A stretch of DNA of 64,000 nt, from positions 35,210,202 through 35,274,201 of the forward strand of contig OX638130.1 in assembly GCA_951804985.1 (NCBI GenBank), read 5' to 3'. The stretch comes from Dryomyza anilis. Lineage: Eukaryota > Arthropoda > Insecta > Diptera > Dryomyzidae. The notes below the pieces were generated by a model, which made no database searches, had not been told where the DNA came from, and was given only the letters and a program-made list of their open reading frames with translations. Of the stretch, positions 45,271-57,749 are shown in pieces (the first letter of the stretch is position 1; each line of letters opens with the position of its first letter). A program made the translations under genes and the position numbers.

Positions 45271-46082
45271 CCAAGTAGGAATTAACGATCGGCACAAGCC
45301 TGACACAAGCTTGTGCCAATGCTACTCAGGCTTGTGCCAACGCTGTTATCCAAGCTCGTTCCAAGACTGTGTCAAGACTGGAATGATAACTATGTTACAA
45401 GCCTGTATCCCGGTTTGTATCCAGGCTCGTTGACAAATATGTGCCAGACTTAATTCTCAGTCTTGTGCCAACACTGTGTTTAGGCCTGTGCCACGACTGT
45501 GTCAAGGCTGGAATAATAACAATGTTAGAAGACTGTTATTCAGGATTGTACCAAAGCTTGTGTCCCATGCTTGTACCAAAGCTTGTGCCTCAGTCTTGAA
45601 ACAGGACCTATGTCCCAGACTTGCGACAATCCTTGTGATACGCCTGAAGATTCAGACTATTGGGCATTGTATTCATTATTCACGGAATGTTGAATTTCCT
45701 TCAGCATATGCGGTTTGAATAATTTGACAATTTTTATATGTGGCTCAATATTGTGTCAGCCTTGTGTCAATATTGGTATAACGAGGCCTGTGTGAAGTCC
45801 GAGAATGAAAATTTTGCCAGGCTTGTGTCCAACATAAACTAACCAGGCCTGTGTAAAGTCTAGGAGTGACGCTTGTGTCTTATCTAAACTAACGAGGCTT
45901 GTTTGAAATCTGGGAATGACAAATGTGCCAGGCTTGTTTCTAGCCTGATATATCAAGGCTTGTGTGCAGTCTGTGACTACAGATTGTGGTAGCCTTGTTT
46001 CTGGCCCGATATACCAAGCCTTGATAGTCAAGCTTGTAACAAGCCTGGCACTTTTGTTGCAGCCTGGAAATTCCTACCTAGG
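45271..46082. repeat. TIR-bounded minisatellite of GGCTTGTGCC-type units
   Basis: About 810 bp of degenerate ~30-60-bp units built around CTTGTGCC/CTTGTGTC, bounded by CCAAGTAGGAATT (45271-45283) and the near-inverse AATTCCTACCTAGG (46069-46082). The left half mostly reads GCCTGTGCCA-type words and the right half AGGCTTGTGT-type. Looks like a MITE made of internal repeats. No coding function. Confidence 0.7.
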
Positions 46083-46475
46083 ATGATAAGGGACTAATAA
46101 ACTAACTAATAAACTAAGCATATGTATATGCATTATATGAGAATTGACCATTTATAAAGTCGCATGGTTTCATAATCGTATTTAAGTTTCCTTGCGGGGA
46201 CACGATCTTAAATGTAAGTACCGTCAACATTGGCTGCATTCAGCGACTTCAGCAGTTGTGGAACTGTTGAGTAATGTTCGCTTGAATGGTATGCTACCCT
46301 CAACATGTTTACTGAGCTGTCACCATTTTTCCCAGCATGAAATTTTTACGCTACATTTGCGCTGCCTTTGTTATCGATGACATTCAATTATATTTTAACT
46401 CAAATATTTGTAAAGAAAAATGAAATTTGGATTGGAAAACTATTTTTTCAATTAAAGAGTTGTATGTAATCTTAA
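46083..46475. other. No gene recognised
   Basis: Short open frames only. TGGCTGCATTCAGCGAC (46231) recurs inverted at 46912-46928 (GCTGAATGCAGCCA) on the far side of the SINE, so the SINE may lie inside a larger inverted-end element. Confidence 0.4.
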
Positions 46476-46490
46476 TATGTAATCTTAATA

Positions 46491-46801
46491 GTAGCCGCGG
46501 TAGCTCAGTATTTAGTACGTTGGACTGCGAGCCGAAAGGTCCCCGGTTCAAGCCTGGACTGGGGCTAACAACATCTTTTCATAGAAACATTTTTCTATAC
46601 CGCGCTACCTCTCGGCAGTAAATGCCAAATCTACGAGAGTAAAACCATTGCCTATGGAAAGCTCTCACCCTCCGTTCGGATTCGGCAATAAACTGTAGGT
46701 CCCACCACTTTGAGTACAAATATAACACGCACAGCTCAAAATGGTGAGAGAGCTCGGCCTAAGTTCTTATAGAACTGTAGTGCCAAACTATTATTTATTA
46801 T
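46491..46801 (+). mobile_element. tRNA-derived SINE, plus orientation
   Basis: 311 bp; A box at 46501-46511 and B box at 46545-46554, tail ATTATTTATTATTA. Target duplication TATGTAATCTTAATA (46476-46490, 46802-46816). The A box region reads GTATTTAG, slightly diverged from the other copies. Confidence 0.93.
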
Positions 46802-46816
46802 TATGTAATCTTAATA

Positions 46817-47159
46817 AAATATTAATTTTAAATTCTTTTGTAAATTGATAGATGAGGTAGCGGTGCATTCAATAAAAGTGAGCGATTAGTTAGTGAGTAG
46901 TCTCGCAGCTGTTGAGGTCGCTGAATGCAGCCATTAATTATAATATACATCTTTTTAGAAATAAGTGAATGAAATATTTGTCAAAAATACAAAACATATT
47001 TTGTATGACAATCAATATATATAAAGAAAATTTGCAAACTCAACATTTTTAAAATGCCATTGTCTACATGTGTAACTTAATTAATATTTGTTTTTGTTTC
47101 CAAATTCATTGTCCAGATTTATTTAGTTATTATTTTTTGATATAATAATTTGATCTAAT
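46817..47159. other. No gene recognised
   Basis: AT-rich; contains AGTCTCGCAGCTGTTGAGG and an inverted partner of 46231. Confidence 0.4.
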
Positions 47160-47438
<279 letters not shown>

Positions 47439-47599
47439 ACATGACATTTCAACAGGGTGTTCATCTCGCACTAAGGCGGTTTTATTTGAAATAAATAAAG
47501 TTTTAACTGCTAATATCTTTGCACTTAAAATAGCCACAATCATGAAATTTAGCCCACTGATGTATATTGTGGTTCTTTATCGTTTTCCCAAGTGTTGGC

Positions 47600-48562
<963 letters not shown>

Positions 48563-49087
48563 TACATTGTAGTTTTCTGTTGAACAAAATAAATATTTGA
48601 GTTATATTTATAAACTATTAGGTTGACAAATTGAATGCGTGTCTAAATTTAAACCTTTAAGTAAGAAATTCTTCAAGGTTATATTACCTACTATGAAGTT
48701 TAAAAACTGTACAATTTAAGCCTGTAAGTTAAAATTCAATCCTCAAGGTTATTCTATTTCTATTTAAAAAAATATGTATATTATCAAATTGTAGATTTCA
48801 TATATATTATTATAATTTCATAAATAAATATATTAGAGTGTCACTTATTTTTTAACACCCAGGTCTCACCCCCTAGGATTGCTTATTAGGACTTAAAAAT
48901 AAGATGTGCAAAATTTTTTGTATTTGGACGTGCCGCAAGTACATTGGAAATTGTGCATTTGTACTAAGTAGGAGTCGAAATTTAGAATCATATAGAACTG
49001 TTTGCGAAAAAAAATTATATGTAATCGGATTTTCGATATTTCGATAATTTTCCGTGTCATCGATTGTTTTATACAGCAGTAAACACA
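48563..49087. other. No gene recognised
   Basis: AT-rich. A minus-strand ORF of 71 codons (49088-48873) has no recognisable features. Confidence 0.4.
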
Positions 49088-49089
49088 TA

Positions 49090-49536
49090 CACCCAGGAAA
49101 AAAACATTGTAAATCCGTTATGATTCATAGTAAATCTGCTATATATCTTAACGATATGAAGTCAAATTTAATTATACTAAAAACATTATTTTTCATAGTA
49201 ATTTTTTAAAATTGTCAAATGTCACAAATTTACTATGTATAATAATGTTTTTTTGTTTACAATCTGCTGCATATAAATTTGAATTCAAATACAAATGAAT
49301 GGAAAGATTGACATTTAAAATTATTTTTTTACGGTATTTTAATCCAAAACAAATATATTAGCATATATTCACACTATTCGACTACAAGCGACGTCGGATA
49401 CAATTTACTATGAAATATTAATGATCAAACCAATTCATAGTAACTTTACTAGAAACGCTAACAATTATAAAATGTTCTTGTTCATAGTAAAAATATATGA
49501 AACGTAGTAAAATTTTCGATATTTTTTCCCTGGGTG
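49090..49536. mobile_element. 447-bp MITE, TA target, ends CACCCAGG
   Basis: Inverted ends CACCCAGGAAAAAAA and TTTTTTCCCTGGGTG flanked by TA on both sides (49088-49089, 49537-49538), as for Tc1/mariner-type insertions. Interior rich in CATAGTAAA words in both orientations. Confidence 0.8.
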
Positions 49537-49932
49537 TATAAATCAAAGATTTTTTTTTTTTAATATAAAAAGAAAATATTGGCACAAAATTTATATACCA
49601 ATTGAATAGAAACTAATTAAGCTTTTTAAAGGATGGAATATCAAAAATATTTTTTTTGGTTTATATGTATTTATGTAATGTAATATCGAAAAGATAATTT
49701 CATTCTTTTCTTTTGTTTGAATTATAAAAATAAAAGAATACTAAAATAATGAAAAATTAAAAAATGTGCTATGTCTCAAAAACTGGAGCACATTTGAAAA
49801 AACTGATGATGCCATTTTCGGAATCAACGCTGCAAATGTATCAAATATTTACTGTAACTTTTACTGCACCATGTCAAAATTTTAATATTGTGTTATTGTT
49901 AAAATATTTTTTAGTTGGCAAGATATTTTAAC
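49537..49932. other. No gene recognised
   Basis: AT-rich non-coding sequence. Confidence 0.4.
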
Positions 49933-50090
49933 GTGGGTCGACCAAATGAATGTCGACCAAACGTATGTCGACCAAACGTGTGTCGACCAAACGTACTTTC
50001 GACTAAATGAGCTGTCGTCCAAACGTACTGTCGACTAAATGAGCTGTCGACCAAACGTGTGTCGACCAAACGTAGTAGACCCCATAAATA
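49933..50090. repeat. GTCGACCAAACGT minisatellite
   Basis: About eight units of 15-20 bp (GTCGACCAAACGTGT, GTCGACTAAATGAGCT). GC-richer than its surroundings. ORFs across it are repeats only. Confidence 0.9.
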
Positions 50091-50099
50091 CACTTTTCA

Positions 50100-50345
50100 A
50101 CCAGGTAAGGAAAAAGGTAAAAGAAATTCAACCAAGATGTTTTAAATTTTAAGTTTTTAACTTGATTGAACATAATTTGAACCAAAAGGTTGAACATTTC
50201 AAATTCATAAATTTTTCAACCTTCAGGTAAATAAAAATCAACCAAAATGTTTAAAATTTATAGTTTTGAACTTGAATGTACATAATTTAAACCAAAAGGT
50301 TAAACATTTAAAATTTATACATTTTTTCAACCATTCAGCAGGTCG
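50100..50345. repeat. Two ~110-bp repeats (AACCAAAAGGTT type)
   Basis: CAACCAAGATGTTTTAAATT and CAACCAAAATGTTTAAAATT start two units, each ending TTTTTCAACC. Related sequence occurs at 52165-52390, also next to AGGTCGATTCCA. Confidence 0.8.
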
Positions 50346-51965
50346 ATTCCACTTTCTCTAACGTTTAAACTCTATCTCTAAAAAACTTTAAAATAATTTT
50401 TGATATAATAAGCAATATTTGCGATTCAGACATTCCGTTTCTTTGCTTCATATGAAAATGTGAGAGTAAACGAAGCAAATTAATTGACATTTCGCTCTCA
50501 CTTATTTGCTTATTTTAGGAGACAATTGTGATTCTGAAATATTTATAAGCAAAATTTCTTCGGCTTAATCTAAATTTTTGGAGACGAGTTTTTTATGCGC
50601 TAAAATTATATTAGGCATTTAATGTGTTTATTTATAATTGTTTGTATACAAATCGCAATTTTTGAAATGTAAAGTCGAAAAGCGCACTATTACACTTATT
50701 TATAAAATTAAAAAGTGTTATAATTGGTACATGTAACCCTACAAAAACTCGGTAAAACTTGTTACCATAAATAACGCAACGGGTTAAAAAAAGATAAAAA
50801 TTGAAAATATAAAACACCCTGAGTCTTTTTAAAGATTGTTCTTATTATCGGATTTTCGGGGAAACGAAGGTTATGGACAGGACAATTTTTAATTTGTTTG
50901 AAATACAGGTTTTGGAAAATTGCGTGTTTTGAAGTTAATTTTTAATAGAAATGGGCGTTGTTTCTTTTTTGAATAGTTCTTTGCAGGCGTATGAAACTAC
51001 CTTTTTGCTAGATATAGCAGATTTATTTTAATGATCTTCTACCTTTTACATACACTTGACAAACATGTTCCAGAGATTCCAGAGGGTCTGGCTAAATTTT
51101 GAGTGTTATATTTTTATTTAAGGCGCCTTACATTTTTTTTGTTGGCTAGTTAAATGTACTTCAGTCCAAAATTCAAAATCGTATGCATATCTTCATATCT
51201 TAGTCGCAGCAACTAATAGTATACTGAAAATATATAAAGACTGTCGCACTGTTGTTGTAGTCTTATTTAACTTTTGTGGTGTCTCGAAAATTTGCTTGGT
51301 TTTTTTTATGTGCCTCCTTTAAATAAAACTGAGATAAATAGAGTTTTTGATTTGTAACTGGTATTACGTGACCTTGAGATCATATTTTTATTTATGTACA
51401 TTTTTTTTTGTAATTATTTAAAAAATACTTCCTTTTTAACTTTATTATTATAAAGAAAAGGTTTTCGATTTTTCGGGAGTTCCAGGACATGTGCAGAAAA
51501 ATAGTATTTTTGTCATTTTCCGCCAAGTTTGGAGTGCGTGGTGATTTGTTTTTGTTTACTTTTTGACACCGTCCGGTAAAGTAAAATTTAATTTTTGGCA
51601 AATAGTGTTAAGTATAATAACAGGTGTTTAATAAAACTCGACTTGCAGTAGTGTGTTTTGCAATTGAAATAATATTGCTAATGCTTTGACCTCACAACAA
51701 AGATGGCAATCATAGCAAACGTAAAAAAATTGTCTTTGCTGTCCTAGGAAACCCTACATAAATCGAAAACGAAAAATTTTTTAATATGCGGATAAAAAAA
51801 AAAAAAAATTAAGAATTCCACCACAACCCAATTAAGTAGGCAATGAAATTTCAACCAAAAAAGATGACCACCGATATACCAGGGTCATCGAAAAAATCGA
51901 AAAAAATAACACCAAATTCGAATACACAGAATTTTTTAAGTTTAATTTATTTATTTTTTGACGTT
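50346..51965. other. No gene recognised (1.6 kb)
   Basis: AT-rich with homopolymer runs. Short ORFs on the minus strand (50817-50632, 51601-51392) lack motifs. Possibly old TE debris. Confidence 0.4.
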
Positions 51966-52095
51966 TGACTCTCATTTCGCTACGAGAATTGAAAGTCAGA
52001 ATCGCATTTAAGAGAATTATCCTAAGAGAATTATCCTCATTTCGCTACGAGAATTGAAAGTCAGAATCACATTTAAGAGAATTATCCTAAGAACT
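51966..52095. repeat. 65-bp tandem duplication
   Basis: CTCATTTCGCTACGAGAATT at 51971 and 52036, each followed by GAAAGTCAGAATC and AAGAGAATTATCCTAAGA. Confidence 0.88.
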
Positions 52096-52164
52096 CAAGG
52101 ATTTAGGAGACAACATTTAAGCATTAGCTACGAGAATGTTGGAATCGAATTTTATTTACCTGTA

Positions 52165-52395
52165 GGTCGATTCCAACCAAAATGTTTAAAAATTTTAGTT
52201 TTCAACTTGAATGTACATAATTTAAACCAAAAGGTTGAACACTTAAATGTAAATGGATTTTTAACTTGAAAGTTTAAATTTATGTTCCAGTAAAGCATAG
52301 AAAATATATATTAAAGTTAAAAAATAAAATAAAATCAACCAAAATGTTTAAAAATTAAGGTTGAAGAAATTAACCTGAATATTTGAACAGGCACA
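52165..52395. repeat. AACCAAAAGGTT-type repeats, second cluster
   Basis: Same ~110-bp family as 50100-50345, preceded by TAGGTCGATTCCAACC. Confidence 0.75.
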
Positions 52396-52493
52396 TAAGA
52401 ACAATACGTCAACCAATACCGCGCAACAGATAATTGCAAACAGTTGAGGTACTTGGCCATTGCAACCCATGATATGTTTCGGTCATAGAGTTA

Positions 52494-52792
52494 TAATAAT
52501 AATAGTTTGGCACTACAGTCCTATAAAAACTTAGGCCGAGTTCTCTCACCATTTTGAGCTATGCGTGTTAATTTGTACTCAAAGTGGTGGGACTACAGTT
52601 TATTGCCGAATCCGAACGGCTGGTGAGAGCTTTTCATAGACAATGTTTTACTCTCGTAAGTTTGACATTTACTGCCGAGGGGTAGCGCGGTATAGAAAAA
52701 TGTTTCTATGAAAAGATGTTGTTACCCCAGTCCAGGCCTGAACCGGGGACCTTTCGGCTCGCAGTCCAACGCACTAACCACTGAGCTACCGC
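52494..52792 (-). mobile_element. tRNA-derived SINE
   Basis: 299 bp; perfect 13-bp duplication GGTCATAGAGTTA (52481-52493, 52793-52805). Tail (TAA)n at the left end, head with both boxes at the right. Confidence 0.94.
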
Positions 52793-53799
52793 GGTCATAG
52801 AGTTACAAACATTAATTTTAGCTTTTTTATTTTTAAAACTAAACAGATTCAGCGAGGAACCCAATGAGTAGTCAACACTTGTTTTCTGCCGTCAAGTCAT
52901 TCGTTCGGATGCATTGTTTATGTTTATATCTGCAACCGCAGTTTTCCGTCGTATTCGTGATGGGTAAATCGATTTCGATTTTAGTCGAAAATCGATAACC
53001 CCAAGGTACATAATCCCATATGAATGGGGACATAATCCCATATTTTGTTGTAAAATATGGGATTATGACCGCATCGGGAGGGACTCAAATTTATTTTTTT
53101 CCAACAATTTGTAATTTTGAACAAACTTTTTATTTTGAACTAAACAATAGTGATTTTTAAATATATTACAAGAAAATTGTTAATTTTAAATAATGAAGAA
53201 TATATGAAAGATTAAATTATATAATTATTATCATCCAAATATGAAAAATTTTAAAATTTTTCGCCAGCGGCACTTTCATATTTTTCGGGTAATAAAAGAA
53301 ATATATTCAAATATTTATTAACAAATTAACAAATTATATATTTATTTATTTTATTTGTGTATTAAAAAAAATATTTCATAACAATTATAAACTGAGCAAA
53401 TAAACAAATCTTAAATTTACTACTCACTATGTAATCAAAATAATATTATAGAAATTTAAAAATAAATATGCTCTGCACTACCTACTATTTGTCTGCAAAA
53501 TGAACATAATATTAATGTGTCATTTGCAATATGATTTGCAGCGATTTCATCATGTATAAATGGTTTTAGAATTGTATCCTTTTTGTTTACAAAACAAATT
53601 TCACATAACAAATTATTTACAAAACTTATATTCATTATAATTATATTCATTATAATTATATTCAGAATCAGAATCCGAATTCTCCTCGATTTCGCAGTTA
53701 TAATTGTCAGTTATAATTCCATTTCTTTTATTTGAAATACCATTTAAAAACAACGATATTGTAATTCGCTTCGCATTTTTTTTTCAGTCAGTTCTTCTA

Positions 53800-55312
53800 T
53801 TAGATGACTACGATCCTTTGTTCGTTTCCTAGGTCTTTCAAAGACATCAAAAACACCTTCAAGTGCTTGCGATAATTCAGTATATCGTCTTTTTTCATAA
53901 CATTTAAAAAGTCCCTGAAGCTACCATTGTTTGGTATTAGGGTACATAAATAACTATTATACCCCTCAAGAGAATTTGTTGTTCTAACACATTCTCCATG
54001 AAGTGATAGTCTTTCTGGAGTTTCCGGTTATAGAAATAACAATAGAATTACATAATCACAAATTCACCACAACATTAAAAACGTATTAAGAATATCTTAT
54101 GGATCCACTGCCTTTCAAAATAGTCCAGAAAATTGTCAAAAATATTCCCTGATTCTATGTAGAATTTTGGATTCCGTAAAGCTTCCTATTTGCATATACG
54201 AAAACCTTCTTTTATGTCATCAGGTGCCAAGAGCGGCAAAGACATAATTTTTTTAAAAATTCTTCTGGGTTCATCTCCTTTCTTTAACTCCTTAGAAAGT
54301 TTATCAAACTTTAGAGCTCTTCTTCGAAGTGCTTGGCAGTAGTGAAACCAACACCCTTTAAGCCTTGTCTCCGGAAACACTTTCAAAACTGCGTTGCGGA
54401 AAGCCTTTTCAAAATCTGTTGTAAATGATTTTGGTTCAAATTGGAAAAGATTTGCATTAATAAAATTAAAAACATGCTCATATGCCTTTTGACTCTTATT
54501 TGTCATCAATACAAATGCAAATGGAAACACCTGGACAAAAAAAAAGAATAAAAAATAAGAAAGTTTGTTGTATAAATTTATTGTATATTAATACATACAT
54601 CAGACTCATGTCCAATATATAATATCAATAATTGCTTGTATCCACATGCAGGCACTACAGAAAATGTTGCATCCATAAAATATTCCTGGTTTATTGTTTT
54701 ATTATATTTAGTAATTAAATAACAAATCGATGTAGAAAAAAACAAAGTGTAGGAAAAGTCTTTCTCAATAACTGTCGTTTTATAAAATTTTTCTTTTTCG
54801 ACACATTCACTCATACCAAATTCATTAAGAAGAGATTTGTTATTAAAAATTGTTATGAAATCTTGTGGTTTTTGAGGCGCTTGGAGCATAATCGATGATT
54901 TAATTCTTCTGAAATTTATTTTCATTGTGTTGTACACAAGAAGTTCTGCAGAAGATTTATCTTTCGAACATTCTGTATTAAAAACTGATCGAACTTTATT
55001 TTTTTGCAAACATGGTTTTGTAACTTCTTCTTTAATTTTGTTACGCAGTGCAAATTCTTTCATTCTTATTTCTTGATCGGTATGATGTGAATGAACAGCA
55101 TTTTTTTCTCGTTGAACACACTTATCCTTACTAACAATAATATTTATTGATGCTTTACATTCATTTTCATAACAATTTTTGATCGTTTCATTAATTGATT
55201 TATTATACCACTGCATTTTATATGCATAAATTTGTTTTTGTAAGGGTACATAAACCAAAACACTATTTTTTCGCGAGCCCGCTATATATTGAAATTCTAC
55301 ATTATCGTTCAT
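53800..55312 (-). pseudogene. FLYWCH/MULE transposase
   Basis: Exon 1 (55312-54599) begins with a FLYWCH-like zinc finger (aromatic YAYKMQWY, NCYENEC, HSHH, residues ~10-85). The MULE catalytic domain follows, with first Asp in FMDATFSVVP and QLLILYIGHESD at the exon end. A 68-bp intron (54598-54531) has GTATGT and TTTTTTGTCCAG ends. Exon 2 reads VFPFAFVLM, then the second Asp in FTTDFEKAF and the typical GCWFHYCQALRR. A TAG at 54186-54188 interrupts the frame, but coding continues (EALRNPKFYIESGN). Beyond another gap, TTNSLEGYN near 53980 supplies the likely third acid. Recently inactivated by few lesions. Confidence 0.85.
54531..54598 (-). other. Spliceosomal intron, 68 bp
   Basis: Donor GAT|GTATGT and acceptor TGTCCAG|GTG, phase 0, between the MULE exons. 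Its polypyrimidine tract is the (T)9 before GTCCAG. Confidence 0.8.
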
Positions 55313-55439
55313 GATGTGAACTCAGCTGAGACTCGCCTGATACTCAACAACATATTTTTTGGAATAGAAACACAAACATTCTACTATTAACTGTATAATC
55401 AAGTTTTGCAATGAATAATGTTCAAAAAAGTAACAAAAA

Positions 55440-55618
55440 TTATGTTTTTGATGGAAAAAATGCATTTGGGATTTGTCCCCCTTAAAGGCAGTCATAATCC
55501 CACCTGCCTGACCTTTGTCTTTGGGATTATGTCCCCCCTGAAGCGGTCGTAAAGCCAAACAAAAACGAGTTGGGAAAGTTAGGTCACATGGGTAAGTTCG
55601 GTCACATGGGGCGGATTT
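55440..55618. repeat. GGGATTATGTCCC-rich subterminal region of the MULE
   Basis: TTTGGGATTTGTCCCCCTT, CATAATCCCACCTG, TTTGGGATTATGTCCCCCCT and two GGTCACATGGG repeats. Matches the words at 53000-53090 and 56409-56480. Confidence 0.75.
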
Positions 55619-56182
55619 TTATAGTCGGTCGGGCCCGACTATGGAATACCCTACACCTTTGGTGGGAATGCTTACCCTCAGAAAATTATTCATATATCAG
55701 AAATTTACGTCTTATATCCCCATAAATTAAAAATTTATATAAAGTATAAAAAACTTAAAAAAAAAATTGAAAAATATAATTGGGCGGACCACGCCTATAT
55801 TTAAAATTTTGAAAGGCTAATATTTCATAGATTTGATTTTAATAATTTACGGATCAATTTTCGACTATGAAAACCCGGGAAATAATGAAAAAAAAATGTG
55901 GGCGGATCACGCCCATTTTTGGACCACATATTTTTAGGTGAATTCTAACAATACGTTTTAAATTTTATAACTATACCTTGAATACTTTTCGAGTTATTAG
56001 TTCCGAAAGAGTTATATAAAAGTGACTTGTATGGGAGGTGGGCGTGTCCGTTGACCGATTTGGCTCATTTTCAAACTCAGTTCCTACTTTTGGCTAAAAT
56101 GTATTGAGACGAAATTTCATCGCATTCTGATCAGTATTTCTCAAGTTATTCTGTATTCGGACAGCAAGAAAGCAAGACAGCA

Positions 56183-56255
<73 letters not shown>

Positions 56256-56405
56256 TACAGACAGACGGACATGGCTAAACGGACTCGGGTAGTGATGCTG
56301 ATCAAGAATATATATACTTTTCCATACCGGACACGCCTCCTAAGGGGCGTTACAATATATGCACAAAGTTAGTATACCCTGTACCTCATAGGTGTAGGGT
56401 ATACA
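55619..56405. mobile_element. DINE/mini-me-like element with (CAGA)n
   Basis: Begins ATAGTCGGTCGGGCCCGACT and ATACCCTACACC, ends GGTGTAGGGTATAC. In between are several GGGCGGACCACGCC-type boxes, a CAGA array (56185-56263), then GACATGGCTAAACGGACTCG and ATATATATACTTTTCC. This pattern (core, GTCY-type microsatellite, TA stretch, TATACCC ends) is that of dipteran mini-me/DINE (INE-1-like) elements. It is inserted in the MULE terminal region. Confidence 0.75.
56185..56263. repeat. (CAGA)n microsatellite
   Basis: About 17 units of CAGA, nearly pure, with CGGA variants at both edges. Confidence 0.95.
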
Positions 56406-56769
56406 AATTGGGATTATGACCGCCTCCCGGGGGGACATAATCCCAAATACGTCATTTGGGATTATGTCCCTTGGGGTTATGTCACATCACCTTAAAAAAT
56501 CGATCGAAATCGATTTAAAAAAGTTTACGAGTTGATACAAATCTTATTTTTATTTAGCTAATCCCTGTGGTCAATTAAAGTACACAGACAAAATTTTATT
56601 CATAAATGGAATGAACGTCGTTATTTGCGACATCGTTCATAATATATATGGAAAAAATCATTCTATTTATGAACTATTCTTCGTATATACGAATCGCACA
56701 ATTTGAGCGAAATTGATAAAATAAACACGTTCTCATAATTGTTATGAATTGCGTTCATTTAGGTATTCA

Positions 56770-57740
56770 TACACTCAGAAAAAAACATTGTTGAAATAAA
56801 AAAAGCTTAATTAAACAATGTTTAGTTCTCAACAACGGAAATATTGGAATAAAAATTAAATTGTTGTTTTAAGAACGTCATTTTTAATTGAACAATGTTG
56901 TTCTTGCCACAAGAAAAAAAATATTATTACTGCGCATTTGCGTTTCATGTCAAATTATTAAAATTCTAGAAGCGTACGCAAGTGCGAAATTTTTTAATCA
57001 GAATGGTTTCAGAATATACTGATTTGCAAGTATTAACTTTGCCTATCGAAATAATAAATTAGAAGAATGTGGAATAAGGTCCGAAAAACTACTAGAAATA
57101 ATGCAATTGGAGGACATCGACGACATTTTTAATACGCGAAATTTAATGGCGGATAAAATAGTATTTAGATACAATTTAAACCAATGGCGAAAGAAAAAAA
57201 AACGTGAGTATTAAATAAATTAAATGTTTATTCTAGTGCTGTACTTATAAAGTCTTCTAAAGTGTGATTTGCTACCAATTATTATTTTTTATTATTTATA
57301 ATTATAAGTAATTTTTTTTTATGAACCACTATGAATTTATATGTCATGTCATGTCATGAAATGTAGCATTTATTTATTAAAAATAAAAATTTTATAAAAA
57401 TTAAAAATATGAATTGTTTTTTTTACAATTTTCCGGAGTATTTGCCAAGAAATTTAGTTTTTAACGCAACATCTAATTTTTGAAAGTTTCAACAATAAAA
57501 AATCTTAAATTAAATATTTAATTCTTAAAGTAATTTAAAAATAAATTGCTTGTCGGAAGATTTTATATTCTTAAAATACCAACAACTACATTCCTTCACA
57601 TAAGAATTTTCGTTGTTAAGCAATTATGAATATAGGAATTGTTGATATAAGAATACCGCGTTGTTGGGCACGTTTAATCCACATAAATTCTTGAATTAAA
57701 GTATAAAATTGTTGGCATTACAATTTTTTCTGTTTGTATT
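56770..57740. mobile_element. TIR element carrying a gene fragment
   Basis: Left end TACACTCAGAAAAAAACATTGT, right end (inverted) TACAAACAGAAAAAATTGTAA, with subterminal ACAATGTT/CAACAAT words in both orientations. It contains an exon-like open piece (57050-57215). Confidence 0.55.
57050..57215 (+). pseudogene. Exon-like fragment with SAM-like domain and splice donor
   Basis: The open frame includes LEECGIRSEKLLEIM, LEDIDDIFNTRN and ADKIVFRYNLNQW, followed by a Lys run and a donor-like CGTGAGTATT (57213). The spacing of Leu/Ile and the final F-R-x-x-L-x-x-W resemble the last helices of SAM-like domains found at the N-terminus of many insect proteins. The start is unclear. Likely one exon picked up by a transposon. 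Confidence 0.45.
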
Positions 57741-57749
57741 AATATTTTG

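Larger units (their letters stand above)
52995..56480 (-). mobile_element. MULE-type DNA transposon with FLYWCH finger
   Basis: Ends ATAACCCCAAGGTACATAAT (52995) and inverted ATAACCCCAAGGGACATAAT (56480). Many GGGATTATGTCCCC palindromic words lie inside both ends (53000-53090; 55450-55560; 56409-56480). It encodes the transposase at 53800-55312. The right terminal region is split by a DINE-like element (55619-56405). AAAATCGAT occurs outside both ends (near 52988-52996 and 56494-56504) but does not sit symmetrically, so the target duplication is not settled. Confidence 0.8.

Noticed and set aside
45756..46031. 91-aa ORF with periodic Leu/Ala/Thr pattern
   Set aside because: Periodicity comes from the GGCTTGTGCC minisatellite.
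46491..46560. A functional tRNA gene
   Set aside because: A and B boxes are good, but the sequence is the head of a repeated SINE with target duplications; the anticodon arm and 3' acceptor stem do not close properly.
49933..50090. CRISPR-like array
   Set aside because: Units are contiguous with no unique spacers, and the genome is eukaryotic.
49911..50197. ORFs with VDTRLVD/FGRHTFGRH repeats
   Set aside because: Translation of the GTCGACCAAACGT minisatellite.
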